From contig WBMV01001018.1 of the NCBI GenBank assembly GCA_013396655.1, positions 1,320,778 to 1,384,777 of the forward strand: DNA of 64,000 nucleotides. Reading direction: 5' to 3'. This document shows, one piece after another, positions 38,617 to 52,500 of this stretch. Position numbers and translations under genes: made by a program. Origin of the DNA: Campylorhamphus procurvoides. Its lineage: Eukaryota; Chordata; Aves; Passeriformes; Dendrocolaptidae. The notes below the pieces were generated by a model, which saw nothing but the letters and a program-made list of their open reading frames with translations, made no database searches and was not told the origin of the DNA. Within the stretch, counting starts at the first letter, position 1. Every line of letters begins with the position of its first letter.

Positions 38617-39165
38617 TTGAAGGGTTGGAGATAAGGACAGATTTGACTGGAAGGTCCCAGGTGGAACTTATAGCTGTCATTGCAGGGCATGGCTGCTGTG
38701 TCTGTTCTGCTGCACACGAGGGGCTGGAACTCCAGTCTGAACTGGAGTCGAAGGGACTGAGACCTTGGGTGAGCCCCTGTGGCAGTGGGACACCCTGAAG
38801 GGTCTGTGTCTGTGAGTACACCAGAGCAGGGACAGCTCAAACCATCTGGGGCTTGGGCTGGGGAGCAGCAAGTATATCCCTGAAGGGACTGGGGCCCAAA
38901 GCTAGGTCCACTCTGGAGAAGGAACACTTCAAAGCATCTGTGTCCGTGCATGAGCTTATGCTGGAGCACCTCAAATCCTACGGCCATGGCTAAAGCCAGG
39001 ACAGAGCAGGTGCACCCCTGGAGGGACTGCAGCCAGGTAAGGCCATGTTGGGGAAAGCTCACTGCTGAAGAGACTGTGGCCCATGGGTAAGACCATGCTG
39101 GAGAAGGTGCACCTCAAGTCCCCTGTGGCTCTGGATTAGGTGTATGCCACAGCAGCACTCTGCAT
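38617..39165 (+). mobile_element. Retroviral leader remnant with degenerate tandem phrases, no viral genes
   Basis: The sequence after the primer-binding site repeats phrases such as CCTGAAGGGACTG, CTGGAGGGACTGCAG and CTGAAGAGACTGTGGCCC, each followed by GGCCATG or ACCATGCTGGAGAAGG-like blocks, at roughly 60-130 base spacing. Such phrase repeats follow the LTR in other avian copies. No gag, pol or env remnant follows and no 3' LTR was found, so the insertion is truncated on its right side. The 185-codon antisense frame at 38505-39062 is a shadow. The right boundary is approximate. Confidence 0.65.
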
Positions 39166-40999
39166 TTACAGAAATATTTGGAGTTCTGAACTGCCCCTTT
39201 CAACAATTAAATTAATGCAACATTCAAACCACTACAAACAAAACTCATGTGCAGAACATATGCTTGGCTTATCAAAGTTACTCAGGAGAGTGACAAATTA
39301 CATTTTTTAATTATTGTTGGCAGGCTAAAACTAGAGCAGCCTTCTGCAACTTCCTTTGATGAATATTTTGAGTTGACACAAAGATCAAGGTCAAAGTGTG
39401 GTCATCACATCTTAATGAGGACCTTGCTTGTAAAAAAACCCCTTATGAATTGATCCCTGAGTGTGGCCACTTATAACAAATATTTTCCTCTAACATGAAG
39501 GAAATATTCAAAACCTTTACAACCATAACAAGGATTGGTACTAGCCTTCAGCAAAAGGAGCCTAGAAATGGATTTAGTGAAGAAACAAGGTAACTTTCTT
39601 CAAGTGATTTTCCACCAACCTTAATGACAAACACTGATAAGCCAAAAGTTTGGTGTCAGCAAAGTCTCAAGTCTGAGAAAGAGAAAAAGGAGGGAAAGAG
39701 CTCGATCTACTCATGTGAGTCTCCCATGACACAGGTGGTACAAGGCTTTGACAACATCTTGCATCTTTTCAAAGAAATGACTCCTGTGAAATCCCATGTT
39801 CTATCTACAAAGCCCATGCATAGCAGGCAACACCTACCCATGGTACAGTCACACAAAAACAAGGACTTCACAATAGTTCTCAAGCTACACATTGCAAACA
39901 ATTCACCCCACCATTTTCCCAGGGAAACTCCCCTGCCCACAGAGGAGTCAGGGCAGCAGGGACAGATAATTCCCTTAGTCAGTGACATTAGTGAAAGACT
40001 TTCGACTGAGCAGGAATCTAGGCTTCCTTGGATTATCAGCATTAACAGTCTGTTTTATTCTGGAGAAGGAGCTCTCTAGGTTTTCTAACAGTCCTGAGTA
40101 CTTATATATTTGTACATCCTTATGGGTGTGCAATATGCTCCTGGAGCCACCCAGGGGAACCCGTTCAGTAATGGTGTATGGAACATGCTGACAGCAAGGC
40201 CAGCACCATTCTGTAGCACTTAGATTTAAAAAAAACACATATTAAACAAATCTAAGAATGGCCTGGGCAGTCCTACTGTGTGCAAAATACACATCAGAGC
40301 TCATGCTCCTAAGCCACAGAAAGATCTGATGCTGCTCAATGTGAAGTGGGGGGACATCCCAAAAGAATCATTTTCTGTGTCAATTCCGTAAGGTCGTACG
40401 CCCTCCTAAGAAACCCCTGAGCATAATTCCATGTTGACAGAAAACTTGAGACAGTCTGTATCCTTGAGGGCTTCAGTACATCCCACCCCAGGCAACACAG
40501 AATTCTTTTTTTCCTGCTGCAGAGTTCCATCCATGAGCTTGTTTGGGCTAGAGAATAAAAAGCACAGCCAACAAGACCATCTTGAACTGTTTGACAGGGC
40601 TTTTTTCCCTTCTGAAAGCCACAGATTGTCAGCATCTATCAAGCCCTCCTTTCCAATTTAATTGGGTTGTAGTTTACACTCACAACAAACAATAAAGTTA
40701 GAGTAATGACTTTCAATCACAGGACTCCAGCAAAGTGTAATTTATACAGGTAATTAAAGTCACCATCTTACTGTCCTCTCTTTGTTCTTGGTACTGTACT
40801 AGAAATATTAACACCAGTGATCTTAGAGTGTTAGAAACTTCTTCAGAGACAAGCAGAATGTTCCTACCTGAAAGCAGTACCAGGCTTCTCTGCACTGAAA
40901 TGAAGTGAGCAGAGCTCAGTCCTGACTTCTTTTACTTCTCCCATCTCTTTTTTAAAGATTCAATAATACCTTGTCAAAGGGCTCCTAGTGACTTGCTAT

Positions 41000-41510
41000 G
41001 TTTTAATAGCATTTTAATAGTATTAATAATTAAGTAGTTATTTCAAATGCAATAAAACCCATATACAGCTTCTGACTGAATGATTAAACAGGTACAGGCC
41101 CAAACTCAAACAAATTTAACTTGGCATTCATTATTTTACTTGATTTAGAATCAAGAGCATGTATAACGTTCAAAATGCTAATTAGCAATGTGAAAATAAA
41201 ATCTTAACATGGTTTCAAAGAGTAACTTTTGCACGATTTCTGAATTAACCTAAGCCAATCGCTTCTTCCTCCTAAGAATTAAATAAGAATTCAATTAGAC
41301 AAAACCATTAAACAGGCAGCTTTAAGAGCAACTCTTCTTTTTGCATTTGAATATAAACACTTATCTTAATACCAAGCCAGGCACCGTTAAAGTCCCTTGT
41401 ATTCAAGAGAATCCTTGACTCTTGTTATAGGAAGCAATTTTGATATCAGGAAATCAGTTGCTTGATTATTTTTTATTTACTTATTTTTCAAACTAAATTA
41501 GCGTTTGCCA
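41000..41510. promoter_or_regulatory. AT-rich, repeat-free candidate distal enhancer
   Basis: This stretch lacks repeats, CpG clusters and usable frames but is dense in homeodomain-like and POU-like words: TTAATAATTAAG near 41022, ATGCTAATTAGCAAT near 41177, GAATTAAATAAGAATTC and TTTGCATTTGAATAT. The nearly palindromic GCTAATTAGC at 41179-41188 is a self-complementary homeodomain core. Function is inferred from composition. Confidence 0.3.
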
Positions 41511-44500
41511 AAACACTTCAGGAGAGAAAACAGCTTTATTATGAAATTACAGCTAGTTGGTTCAGACTTATTACAATCCCCAGTTCATGTAAAATGTCAG
41601 GTTTACACACTTAGAAGTAATCTGAGCAACCAGCACCAGAAGAGCCTGGATCCACCTTTATTTCCATGGGATCAGTAAAGACTTGTCAAAATAAAACACC
41701 TGCATTCAGATGAGGGCTGAGAAACGCTGAGTGCCCCAGTTATTCTGGGATCCCCGAAGGGAAACCTTTTCCCACACTCTCACAAAGCATTGCTTACTCT
41801 CCATCCTGCTGTATCTGTGAGAGCTGGACTAGAAAAATGGTAACTCAAATCCCTTGGGCTGTGTGTGAAGGTGAGAGGAACTACAGGCACTGCTCTGCTT
41901 TAATGTCAATTAAAAATACCAGCTAATTAGGACATTATTGGTTGCTTCAATTGCTGTTTGTGTTCATCAGAGTATTTTCTTAGGTCCAAGCAATGTATAA
42001 CCCAGTCACCTTACAAAGGGGAGAAAAGAACCACATGCTGCCCCTTCTTTGCCAAGGGAGATGTTACTCCTTCAGAAGAACACCCGACACTGCAGGTTCA
42101 GCAAAAGCCATTACAAAGCAGCCCAACAAGAACAAGCAACCTGCCTGGAGCAGGACCCCTTATGTCCATCCCAGCACCTCTGGAGCCGTGGTGCTACTGA
42201 GGGAACTGCCCAGCAGGCAAGAGGAGGAGGAAAGAGGCACAGCACTGGTCCCTGTGCTCCTCTCTCATCTCTTCTGAGACAGAGCACGGCTTTATGGACC
42301 AGGAAACAGCCAGGGGAAGGCAATGGAGACAAACCATGAAAAGTAGCAGCATTAGAGGCCAAGGGAAGGCCAGAAGGAGCCCAAGAGGGCAGGGAAGGAG
42401 CCAGCTAGAACTAACAATTAGCCACGGGGCAGAGAAAGCCCCATCAAAATCTCAAAAACACTCTTTAGGTGGCATAATCTCCCCTTTTTGGCTGCTCCAG
42501 ACAAAGGGGTTTCCTCTTGCTGCATGAGAAATGGCAGCAGGAATGTGCCACACTGGCCTGGCAATTCCTCCCTCTTGGAAGAACCTTTTCACAGTAACAG
42601 GTAATTAACACCACGAGCTTATTCCCCCTCAGGCAAGGGAAGGCAGCACCTTGCTAGGGATGCTGGTTGGGGCTCTTCTCTCCCAGCTCTGGAACTCGAC
42701 CTCTGGTGCCAATCACCAATTTCAGGAAGAAAAAACAGTCCTGTTGCTCCATTTCCCTGCCCGACAAGTGTGGGCACTGCATTTCCCAGGATAAGCAATG
42801 ATTTTTTTTCTCACTCTTGTGTTGTTTTGTGTTACAGTGTTTTGCTTTTCGATAAGGCTACATTCTAGCATTGTTGCAACAGGTTAATTATATTCTATTT
42901 TAATAAGCATCTTGGTTTAACCTCTGCTTGTATGAGATTAAACTCTCAACCTCACCTCCACATTTTTTTTTCCAGCAGGGAAATACCAGACTGCCCGTGG
43001 TAGTCATGAATTTTGCTTAACCTTTGTGATAGTTCTTCCAATACATCTTAATTTATTATTAACTATTAGTACAAGTGTTCTGCATCCAGGCTCTGCAGTG
43101 GTCTTGGTGATTATGGTCTCAGTGATTATGGCAGCCCTGGGGAGCCCGGTGTGAGTGATTGCCCTTGCACAAATTGGCAGGCAGAAACCACTGGCTCTGC
43201 ACAAACCCCACTGAGGAACCAGGAGAGACAGTGAGGTGCCCTGAGGTGCCATCAGCCCTTAGGCAGAGCCTGTGGACGTGTCACCCTGCTCTGCTCCTCC
43301 CTTGTGTTGCTCAAAGCACCTGGCAAAGGTGCACCTGGACCCAGGCTCCAGCAGTGACCTGCTTTGGGGATCTCTGCCTCTGTGACAGCCTCTCCATCCC
43401 ACTCCTCGCTCAGCTCAGAGAGCTCCTCTGGGCTGGGAGTGTCTGGGAGGGGACGTGGGTGGCACCATTTGTCCCACATGGACATTCAACTCTTGGCCCA
43501 GGGTTTCTTCAGCCCTCTTTGATTTTGTGAAAACAGAGTGTCTTATCCAATATAAGTGCAGAAAATAAAGGAAGGATGGAGAAGTATACAGATTTATCGA
43601 GGCACTTCAGCCTCTCTTAGTACCAGGTTTTTCAGACAGCTCAGGGTGCACTCCAGCCAGCCACCAGACTCAGAGGTGGGTACTGACCTGCACCTGCCAG
43701 AGCACCTTCCCACCCACTGGTCAAGCAGGAGATGAGGAAAATGATTGCTTTTTCCTCTTGGCTCTTCAACCTCACATTATCGTATCAGGAATTCAAGGAC
43801 TTACCCCGTGGAAACTACTGCTCAAATGACAAGCCCAATAATCCAGCAAAGACAGCACACACTGGTGTTCAAAAAATACTCTCCATTTTGTGACTGGCTT
43901 AGGATTTGCTGCCCAGTCATCATCTCTCCCAGAGCCACAGGGCTTTGGTTACTGGGAACCACAACCACACAGAAGCAGAAATGACCAAACCACATCCAGC
44001 CTCCTATTTCAGGACGTACTGGGGACTCCAATCCACACAACTGAGGCAAGAAATAAGGAAGTGGAGTTCAGTTAAACAACACAACCAAGGGGGTAAGGAA
44101 ACCCAAAGGCAATTCCTTCAGATCAAGAGCCTGGACATCAAAGAAAACTAAAATCTTGATTTTAACCAGAGATTGGGCTTGGGGGTGTTTCCCAGATTTG
44201 TTCAGCATCAGCATTTCTACAATCCTGTACTGTATTGGAGCCCTTTGTCACTGCTGCTCACTGCCAGGTTAAAGACATATTTTCTACTGCAGAATGCACA
44301 AGATTTTTTACCCTATGGCTTTAAGACAAGTTTCATATTCAGGAAACATAGCAGAAAGGGAAATCAATGTTGTGTAGTATTTAGATTCTGCATATCCAAG
44401 CAGCCATGACGACTTAATCACAGCAACAATGAACGGCAGGAAAAAGTCAAAAAATACATTGAACTTTAAAATTTTACACTGAAGCAAAATAAACCCCTCA

Positions 44501-44532
44501 AGTTATACAGTACAATTACCACAACACTATTT

Positions 44533-44548
44533 TGACTGTGCACAGTCA
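44533..44548. other. Perfect 16-base palindrome
   Basis: TGACTGTGCACAGTCA is identical to its reverse complement. It sits in AT-rich, repeat-free sequence. It could be a dimeric factor site, but a single palindrome of this size is expected occasionally in 64 kb. Confidence 0.5.
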
Positions 44549-47548
44549 GTTAAATAAGATTCATTTAGCAACTTTTAAATATCAATAAGAGGCAAACATC
44601 TTTATGTATAGGCCAGTCTTGCTCATTCCTGTGCTCTGGAGTGTATTCAGAAATGATTTCCTCAATTAGCCAGACATAGTGTCTAACGAAGGACCTACTT
44701 CTCATTAAGGATTATTTAATCACATGTGGAGATTGGAAGGCATTTTCGGGAGCTATTTTTGAGTTCCCAATTAATTAAGAGATGCTTTGAATGTTTTTTA
44801 AATGTATTCTCACCCCACAACAATCCCAAAGAATTTTCTGTATAGCAGTTCATTTCTCTATTACCATCAAGCATAGGAAACACACAGATGTTGTCAGAGA
44901 TGTGCCACCAGATCTCCACCTACAGTATTCACTGCTCTGAAGGCTGCAACAGGAAAAAGGAAAAAATAAAAGGCCTTACGAAATTACAGAATGGAAAAGC
45001 AAGATACAATTCTGCTGCACAATTCCGCTTTGTCTTCTAATAGCTTGACTTTGCTTTTTAAAACGTGTAAACCTCTTATTAGCATTGTGCATCTTAAATC
45101 AACACCTTCAAAACCTACAACAGCAGCAATATTTTTAGTTTTACCTCCAATTTATTATTACCTTATTATTAGCTTAGCTGCCACCTATGAAAGTTGATAT
45201 TACAGTAGGTAAGCTGATACTTTTTCAATCATCTGTCCTGAAATCCATACAGGAATGCATTACACAACAAAAAGGTCTCTCATAAAATACTATTTACTCT
45301 AGACAACACAGACAATGAAGGAGAGCTGAAATTTATAGCTTAAGTACTGGGAGTAAAATAAATAAAGCAGTAGCTGTCAACATATTAACAACGACTTAAT
45401 CTCTTGAAAATGAGAAGCAGAAATGAAATCAGAAAAAAATATTCCCAGTAGCTGCAGTTACAAGTGACACACACAAATCCTGTTTATTGTTCTCTTCCCA
45501 TGTGAGCTGGTATCTTACATAGCCCACTGCTTGGGAGTTGATTATGAAAGCAATGCTGAGGTCTAAGATTTTCTTACAACTACTCCTCTGTTTTAATTCC
45601 CATAAGAAATGCAGAAATAGGTCACACCAGTCCTCCTACTGCTCTGCCTTGTTAATTTGGCATGCTAACTTCTATTAGCAGCACACTAAATTCGCCTGTA
45701 ATACATCACAAGCTGCTGACACTTTCATACATACAAATAATTGCTTTTAAAGAAAGAATTACTGCATCAGTCCTAAGTTATGGAGTACTAAGTAATTCGT
45801 GAGAAGCTCATCTGAGAAGTCTACCACATGGCAGGGTTTCCCATTCATTTGAATAAACACAGCTGAAAGGAAAAGTCTCACACTCTACGTGTTCCTCTTC
45901 CCTCTACTATTATTTCCATATATCATCACGAATACTGAATGAGCTTTAGCAAATACAGAGGCTGACAAACTGCATTGCTTTTGGTGAGATAAATCCTTCC
46001 TTCAACAGCCCACAACCACGTTCCTTTTCTGCCTTATCTCCTACTCTATTCTCTGCCTGTTCAGACCACTATTTTCTCTGCCAATCTTTTAAATCCTTTG
46101 CCTTTCTCAGCTCCTGTTCTTCACTTTCCCTTTACTCCCATTACCACTCCAGCTTGTCCATATTTTAGCTTTATTTCCCAGACACAATAGGTAAGAACAG
46201 GGTAACTGTTATGAACAACTACTAGAAATCAGAGCTCTGTACCTGATGCTCCATTCCTGACACACCTGCCATACACACATCAGTCCAGACCTTGGGCACG
46301 AGGCATTGAAGTAAATTCACCAATATCAGTCATTTTCCCAGTTCCCATAACTACACAGCAATGTCATTAACAACAGCACATTTTCTGTGACATTTTTGCC
46401 TGAGTCCTTTTTCCCCTGAACTGATAACAAGAATAGAAAACAAATTACATGGTCTATACACTTAAGTGATTTGTAATGGATTCATTTCACACCAAGACGT
46501 GGTAAGTAACACCATCCAGCATGCCAAGTCAGTCTCACGGAGTTTATGATTAAATGTGAACAATAACTGTACAAAATGCAGGTAAGAGATCCAGGGAAGC
46601 TGCTGGAGCTCTCCCAGTGCCCCTCAGTGCCAACCCACACTGAGTAGCTTCTCTAAGAGCCTACAGGGGCAAAAGCCCAACGACTTTGAGTTACCGAGTC
46701 CTGATAAACTATCCTGGTTCCTCCTGGGGAGTAAAGAATCCATCTCCCAAAGCACAGCGAGATCTCGTGGGAGGGTGCAGCAGCTGTGATACATCAGTGT
46801 AGTCAGAACCCCAAAAAGAACCCCAACAACCAAAAAAAAGCTATTTGTGAAAGGAGATCTTATTCCATTTTAAAAGTTCTTTCTTTGATTTCCCTTGCTA
46901 AAGGAAATGAAGTTGTCTCAAATTGGGAAAAGAGTGCACAGGGTTAAGTCCCGTGCAAATCTATTTTCTTTGCCTCCGAGATCTTGTTGAGTCTGAAGAG
47001 ACAGAAGACACTTCAGGATGTCGAGGGAGAGAAGTCCCCAGTACAGTCTTTACAGATGGCCAAAACTCCCAGTGTTTTTAGTTTTCTATGATAGAACAGC
47101 CTTTTAAAAGGTAAACTTAGGACACATAATTAGGAATTGCAAAGCAGTATTGTTCATACTACCAGAAGCCCTGTGGTCTAGAATAAAAGGACAAACCAAG
47201 GAAAGTATCTACAAGCACAACAAAAATCTTGAACTAAAGAAATACAGAAGTCGCACCCATAAAAGATTACTAGAAAAGCAGAACTCACCAATTTCAGCTA
47301 ATAATTTTGCTCATTAAGATGAGAAAGAAGCATCTAGAAAAGGAATGACTTCAAACTGAATTAGATAGATCAGGGTGGATCTCACCAGGTACACAACAAT
47401 TAATTAGCAAGTTATAACAGTAATGTAAAAGAACAGAAACGTTTCCAGTGGATTTGGGTTCCGATTTATTTTATTGTTGATCTTTAATCCTCCTTTTACT
47501 TCCTTTTCCACTGACAAAGCTGAGATAAGAGAACTGCAGGCCTGCACA

Positions 47549-47695
47549 GGTTAGCAGGGACCTCCCGAGATAACCTCCTGCCCAGCTCGGGTCAGCACAG
47601 AGTGGGACCAGCCTGCCCAGGGCTTCACCAGGTGCTTCCCAGGGGCCTGTGGGGACAGAGGTGTCCCCAGCCTCCTCTGGGCAACATATTCAACA
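47549..47695 (-). mobile_element. Diverged CR1 LINE fragment
   Basis: The plus strand follows the reverse-complement order of the CR1 3' region: GGGACCTCCCGAGATAACCT, GCTCGGGTCAGCACAGAG, GCCTGCCCAGGGC and TCCTCTGGGCAACAT. It lacks the terminal ATTCTATG end, so it is truncated or eroded on both sides. It carries no coding potential. Confidence 0.8.
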
Positions 47696-49474
47696 AAATC
47701 CTCACCACAATGTTATTAGTGTTCACAGATTACGGAGAGCTTGAGCACAAGTTGTGAGGCTTAAAAGGGTATTTTCAATCTGCTTCATACAAAACTATCT
47801 CCATCCAGCAAGCAAATGTGTGTGTGGCCTCCTGTCTCCAACCTAGAGAGCTACCTGAGATAGCTAAAGCATCCTGAACTCAGGGTTTCTCACTGGGGGA
47901 TTTGATTTTATTTAGGAGGAAGAAGTGAGCAAACACAGTTTTGGGAAGAAAAAGAGTCCAAAATTTCTAGTTTTTCCTTGCTAGACTTGTTCAATCTCTA
48001 GTTTTGATGACTGATAGAAATGGTATGTGCATGAAACTGATACCATTCCTTAAACTGATTTAGGATGACTGCAAAGTGTGGCCTAAATACTAGAGAGTCC
48101 TAAATTAAAAACAACAATGAAACCAAAGGGCTTAGCTTGTGCCTCCTTTGGTCACCCTCAGCAGTTCAGATACACATCACCAAGTGTTCATGCTTCCAGT
48201 AACATCAAGAAGGAAGCAAAATAACTCTTTCATGTATCTCACATGTTGATACCTGGTACAGGTACACAGGATAAAGCTGACCATATTATTAGTTTAGAAC
48301 TCTCCAAGACTGGCCTGTTTCATTTCTCAACCCTTGAACTGCACGAGTCTTATGGCAGCTTTTGCACTACTCTAGGACATTGGGATTTTGCAAAGCTCTG
48401 TATCCCAAGGGAAGCCAAAGCACTACGAAGAGAGAACATTTCCATCCAGGTTTGGGGCGGGACATTTTTTAGGGACAGGATTGCCAACTCTCCCCACACA
48501 TTGAAACAGAAATCTGCCTTCTTACAAGAAGGGAGAACATTGGTTATCTAAGTCTACATAATCTTCAAATCAATATGGGAATAAAAATAAAAAAGAAAAA
48601 CAACATAGCAAGATTCAGTTTGAAAGATCACAGTCACAGCCTGTTATGTTGACTAGAAATTTTACCAGATGGTTACCTTTGATTTGTTTTTGAAAATGCA
48701 TTGCTTGAAGAATCAAGCAGTGTTTAATCCCAGTATTATGTTTCTTATTAAAATCCTAGCTGGTTCTACACTTGTGGATTACTCTGATTTTGAGAAGTAC
48801 AACCACATTGTAGAAGAAGCTTCACGAACTCCTCAGCAGACAAATCCCTACTTCTAAATATTATACTAACTCTTGCTCGGGAAATCTTATCCCACTGAAC
48901 CCTCTTTTATTAGAAACTTTATGATTATAAACGTCAGCACAGTTTAAACTGTCTGAGTACTTTTCTCACAGAAATATATTAGCTATATTTTAGTGTCGCA
49001 TTCTGCATGGGCTCAGCTTCAAATCCTACTCATAACAGTTAGAGTAGCAATAACACAAATGACACATAATTGGATTTTTTTTTACACTGCTATTCTCTTC
49101 CCCCCCAGTCTCTTCACTAGCAGAGCACATAGAGAGCTCTCCATTATTAAAACATTTCAGGGATTTTACTTCTTTTTTTTTTTTTTAATTCCTCTTATAA
49201 AATTCCAATAGGCAGTCAATATAATTTAGCACATTTGCTATATGGCAAATTAAGGAATCTTTACAAAACTGCTAGTCAGGCTGGAAAGAAATAAAACACA
49301 TTCAGTGTATTTGAGAATGTAAGAAAATGATGTGCTGGGTATGTAATTATATTATTTCCCTTTGAATATAGATAGTACTAACAAAAGTTTTTTACTATAG
49401 ATAATTAGTGCATGAAATTTCTTTAAAGCATGATTTATGATAAAAAGTTAAAATGTCATGTTTCCTGATAGAGT

Positions 49475-49511
49475 AAAACATAACATTTTCTCAAAGATAT
49501 TGTTATGTTTT
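49475..49511. repeat. Inverted repeat, 11-base arms
   Basis: AAAACATAACA at 49475-49485 and TGTTATGTTTT at 49501-49511 are perfect reverse complements around a 15-base spacer. The arms are AT-rich, so any RNA stem would be weak. No known small RNA was recognised. Confidence 0.6.
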
Positions 49512-52500
49512 TCCAATAAAAAGTTCATTTTGAATAATTTTGATTATTTATCAGGTACTATCCAGTCCTTTATTTGTGAGTTAAGCTGTATTAAAAAATA
49601 CACATCAAAATGAGAAAATAAAATGCACTTTTTACTTTTGAATTAATTCCTTGAACTATCTTGTCAAAAGTATTTATATTCTGACACTTCTGTCTATTTA
49701 ACAGAAAGCTGAGTCCTGAAACCTGATGTAAATAGCTCTAATTTTACCTTGATGACAGTATAAAGAGCTATAAAAAGATTAGTTGTAAAAAGCTGGACTG
49801 ATCTCAAGAGGGTCACAGGAAGGGAAGTGTCTCCTATGGCTGGTCCTGGCCATCAGCACAACAGGCTGATTTTGGGCAGACAGAATTCTCCAAGCAGCAA
49901 ACTTGTGGAAAGAACTTTTGGGGAAAAGTAAATACATAATCTGTCTTAAATGCAACTTGCTTTAATGAAGAGAATTAGTGGTATTTCTCTTTAAATTCTT
50001 TGGGGATCCTAAAAGATACTGACTTGCCTCATACACAGAATTGTCTTAGGTGAGATTCCCTTGCTATATTGCAAACCTAAATGTAGGATCATTCTGGCAG
50101 TTCAAGGAAATTAAAAATAAGAAATAAACCCCAAACTGATCTCTTAAAACATAGAGAGGGTGAAATGCAAAATACGAACCAAAATCATGTACAGAAAAAA
50201 GAAAATTAATCACTGAAAAATCTAAGTATAAATCACAAATAAGTGAGTTTGGTTAAGGGTTGGTGGCTTTTCCTTCTTCCCCTCCCTCCCCCCCAAACCA
50301 GCACAAAATACTTAAGGAACATCAACATTCTTAAATCTAAGGTCAGTTGTATAAGCTGAGGGTTTTTTTCCTCTGCTCCATTAACAGTGTAACTATTTGT
50401 GGAAACCAATCACTGACTCCCTGTATTTGTCACAGCAAGAACCCAAGTCCATTATTTTTGTGGGTTTTTTTTGAAAGCTCCCCTTGATTGCTGCCCTTTT
50501 GGGCTGAAATTAGTGAGTGGGAGGGTTAATGTGCACCTGCAGCAGCTGCACCCACTTTGCTGAGAGGTTTCCAACCCCAGGTCCTTGCTTTGTGTGTGGG
50601 GCTGGGAGGGAACAGCATCAGCCCAGCACACTTGAGAAATGAGCTCAAACACCTGAGCTGGCCACAGGATTTCATAATTCAAGGAAAAAAAATGAAACTT
50701 TAAAATGAAAGGACTTTTAAAATCTTCAAGGTGAACAAAAAAAGCCTCAAGTTTTCACCTCTGGAATTTCGGGCATTCCCTTCAAGTTTCTCCTCCTTAT
50801 GCTGCAGAAAAATGAAATGCATGCAGAATCCAGCTTGGCTTTGAACAGCCTTTTAACAGGGATGACAGACCTCGTGCAGCACGAGGGAGTTAAAGCAAAC
50901 TCTCAGGGGCAGCACATGAGTATCAATGAGACATAAGCTTGTGAAAAAACTGAAATAATAATAAAAAATAATCTATTGATTAATGTGGTATTACAAAATG
51001 TACACGTGTAGCTTAATATAAAATCAATGAGGCATTTCTTATCATGCCAACTTCCAAAGTTCATTCCATTTGTCTCCTTGGCCATTATTTACATTTAAGG
51101 AATTAAAGTAGTACTCTAAACAAGAAAAACATCACAAAAATACCTCTTTGAGAAGAAACTGGGGAAACTGGGAAAAAAAGATCTTGGTAAACAAGAAGCA
51201 TATTTACAACATAATGCAACATCTTTATATTAAAGATACATTGGAAAGTTGCAAATGACATATCACAGAAGCAAAATAACTGTGAAATTTTTAACCACAG
51301 CAACTAAATTCTGATCTTTTTTTATACATCAGGGTTTGTTTTGACATGTCAAAAATAATAGCTAATTTCTAAATTGTCATGGAAGTGAAAGAATATTTAA
51401 TGTTTGTACTACAAAGACAACAGCTACGAGAATGAATCACTTGTTCACAACCAGGAACTGCTAAATAGAACAGTCTGTGAGATATTTGATAAGAGATTCA
51501 CACATGCCTATTTGCCAGAGCCAAAAGCAACACTTGTTATAGTTTCTCTGTCTTCATTTGTATGTGTAATTTATTCAAGAGACAAGTAGGTGATAAATTA
51601 TCCATAAACTTAATTTCAGCAGCAGAGTGGAGAAGGGTTCTGCAGGTGGTTTGCCATGGGTGGCTCTCTGTGTATCCAGCACAGGCACACGCACTGCGGG
51701 CACATTTCCTTGCTCGGCAGCACCAGGGACAGCGACTCAAATCCCCTGACAACACGAACCCAGAAGAGCAACCTATTTGTGCAGTTCTATAGGATAAGAA
51801 ACAGGCGGAATGCAGCGAGAGCTGGGGACACAGCAGTGGTGGGGAACTGCCCAACTTCCAGAGAGCTGTTTGCTTTTGCAGCTTTGAGCAAGGCTGGCCA
51901 AAGGTGTGCTGAGAACTGCTGTCACAGTCAGGGGACGTGTGTCATAGCAAGCAAGAGCTAAAGCAGAACGCTTGGGGATTTGCTGTAATGATACACTGCC
52001 ACTTTGCACCGAGATCCTGACGCTGCCAGTGCAATGACACCTGGTCCCACTGTCCTCAGCAGGAGACCCTCAAACCCCAACTGCTGCCAAACATGCTTTA
52101 AACACATGCTGATTTCCTGTGACTTTACCTACAAGCTAGAAATTATTCGCTCCCATTGCATCTCTGATCATCAAGCAGATTGCCAGCTCTGTGCCTTGTG
52201 CTTAGTAAAGCACTGCTCCTACTGAGCTCCGGCAATACCTGCCTCTTGTCATTCCTCAATAGTTCAAAAATGCACAAACCCCACGAATCTTTACTAAAGA
52301 CTTTTACTGGAGCTGATGACTTGTATCATAAAACCAGTTCTATCACAGAGAATTTCTTCAAAACAAGACAATACGTATTGTGAAATCAAAGAAAAACTAA
52401 CTTCGCACAAAGAACTAGGGCCATTCAAAGCAGTTGCTTGCTTGTCACTTAGCAATGTGATATTCAATGGTATGTACATTAAAGTATTCCAAACAATATG

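Larger units (their letters stand above)
39170..47540. other. Gene-free DNA
   Basis: There is no supportable gene. The longest frame, 151 codons on the plus strand at 39624-40079, is opposed by a 111-codon antisense frame and has no domain. GC-richer patches at 41960-42420 and 43080-43500 have overlapping frames in several phases. A pyrimidine-rich stretch lies at 46020-46160. An isolated good plus-strand donor (GCAG|GTAAGAGAT) at 46581/46582 has no convincing acceptor. Confidence 0.55.

Noticed and set aside
38505..39062. 185-codon minus-strand reading frame
   Set aside because: It is antisense to the retroviral LTR end and leader and reflects the phrase repeats there.
39624..40079. 151-codon plus-strand reading frame
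   Set aside because: It has a 111-codon antisense partner, no domain and no flanking exon signals.
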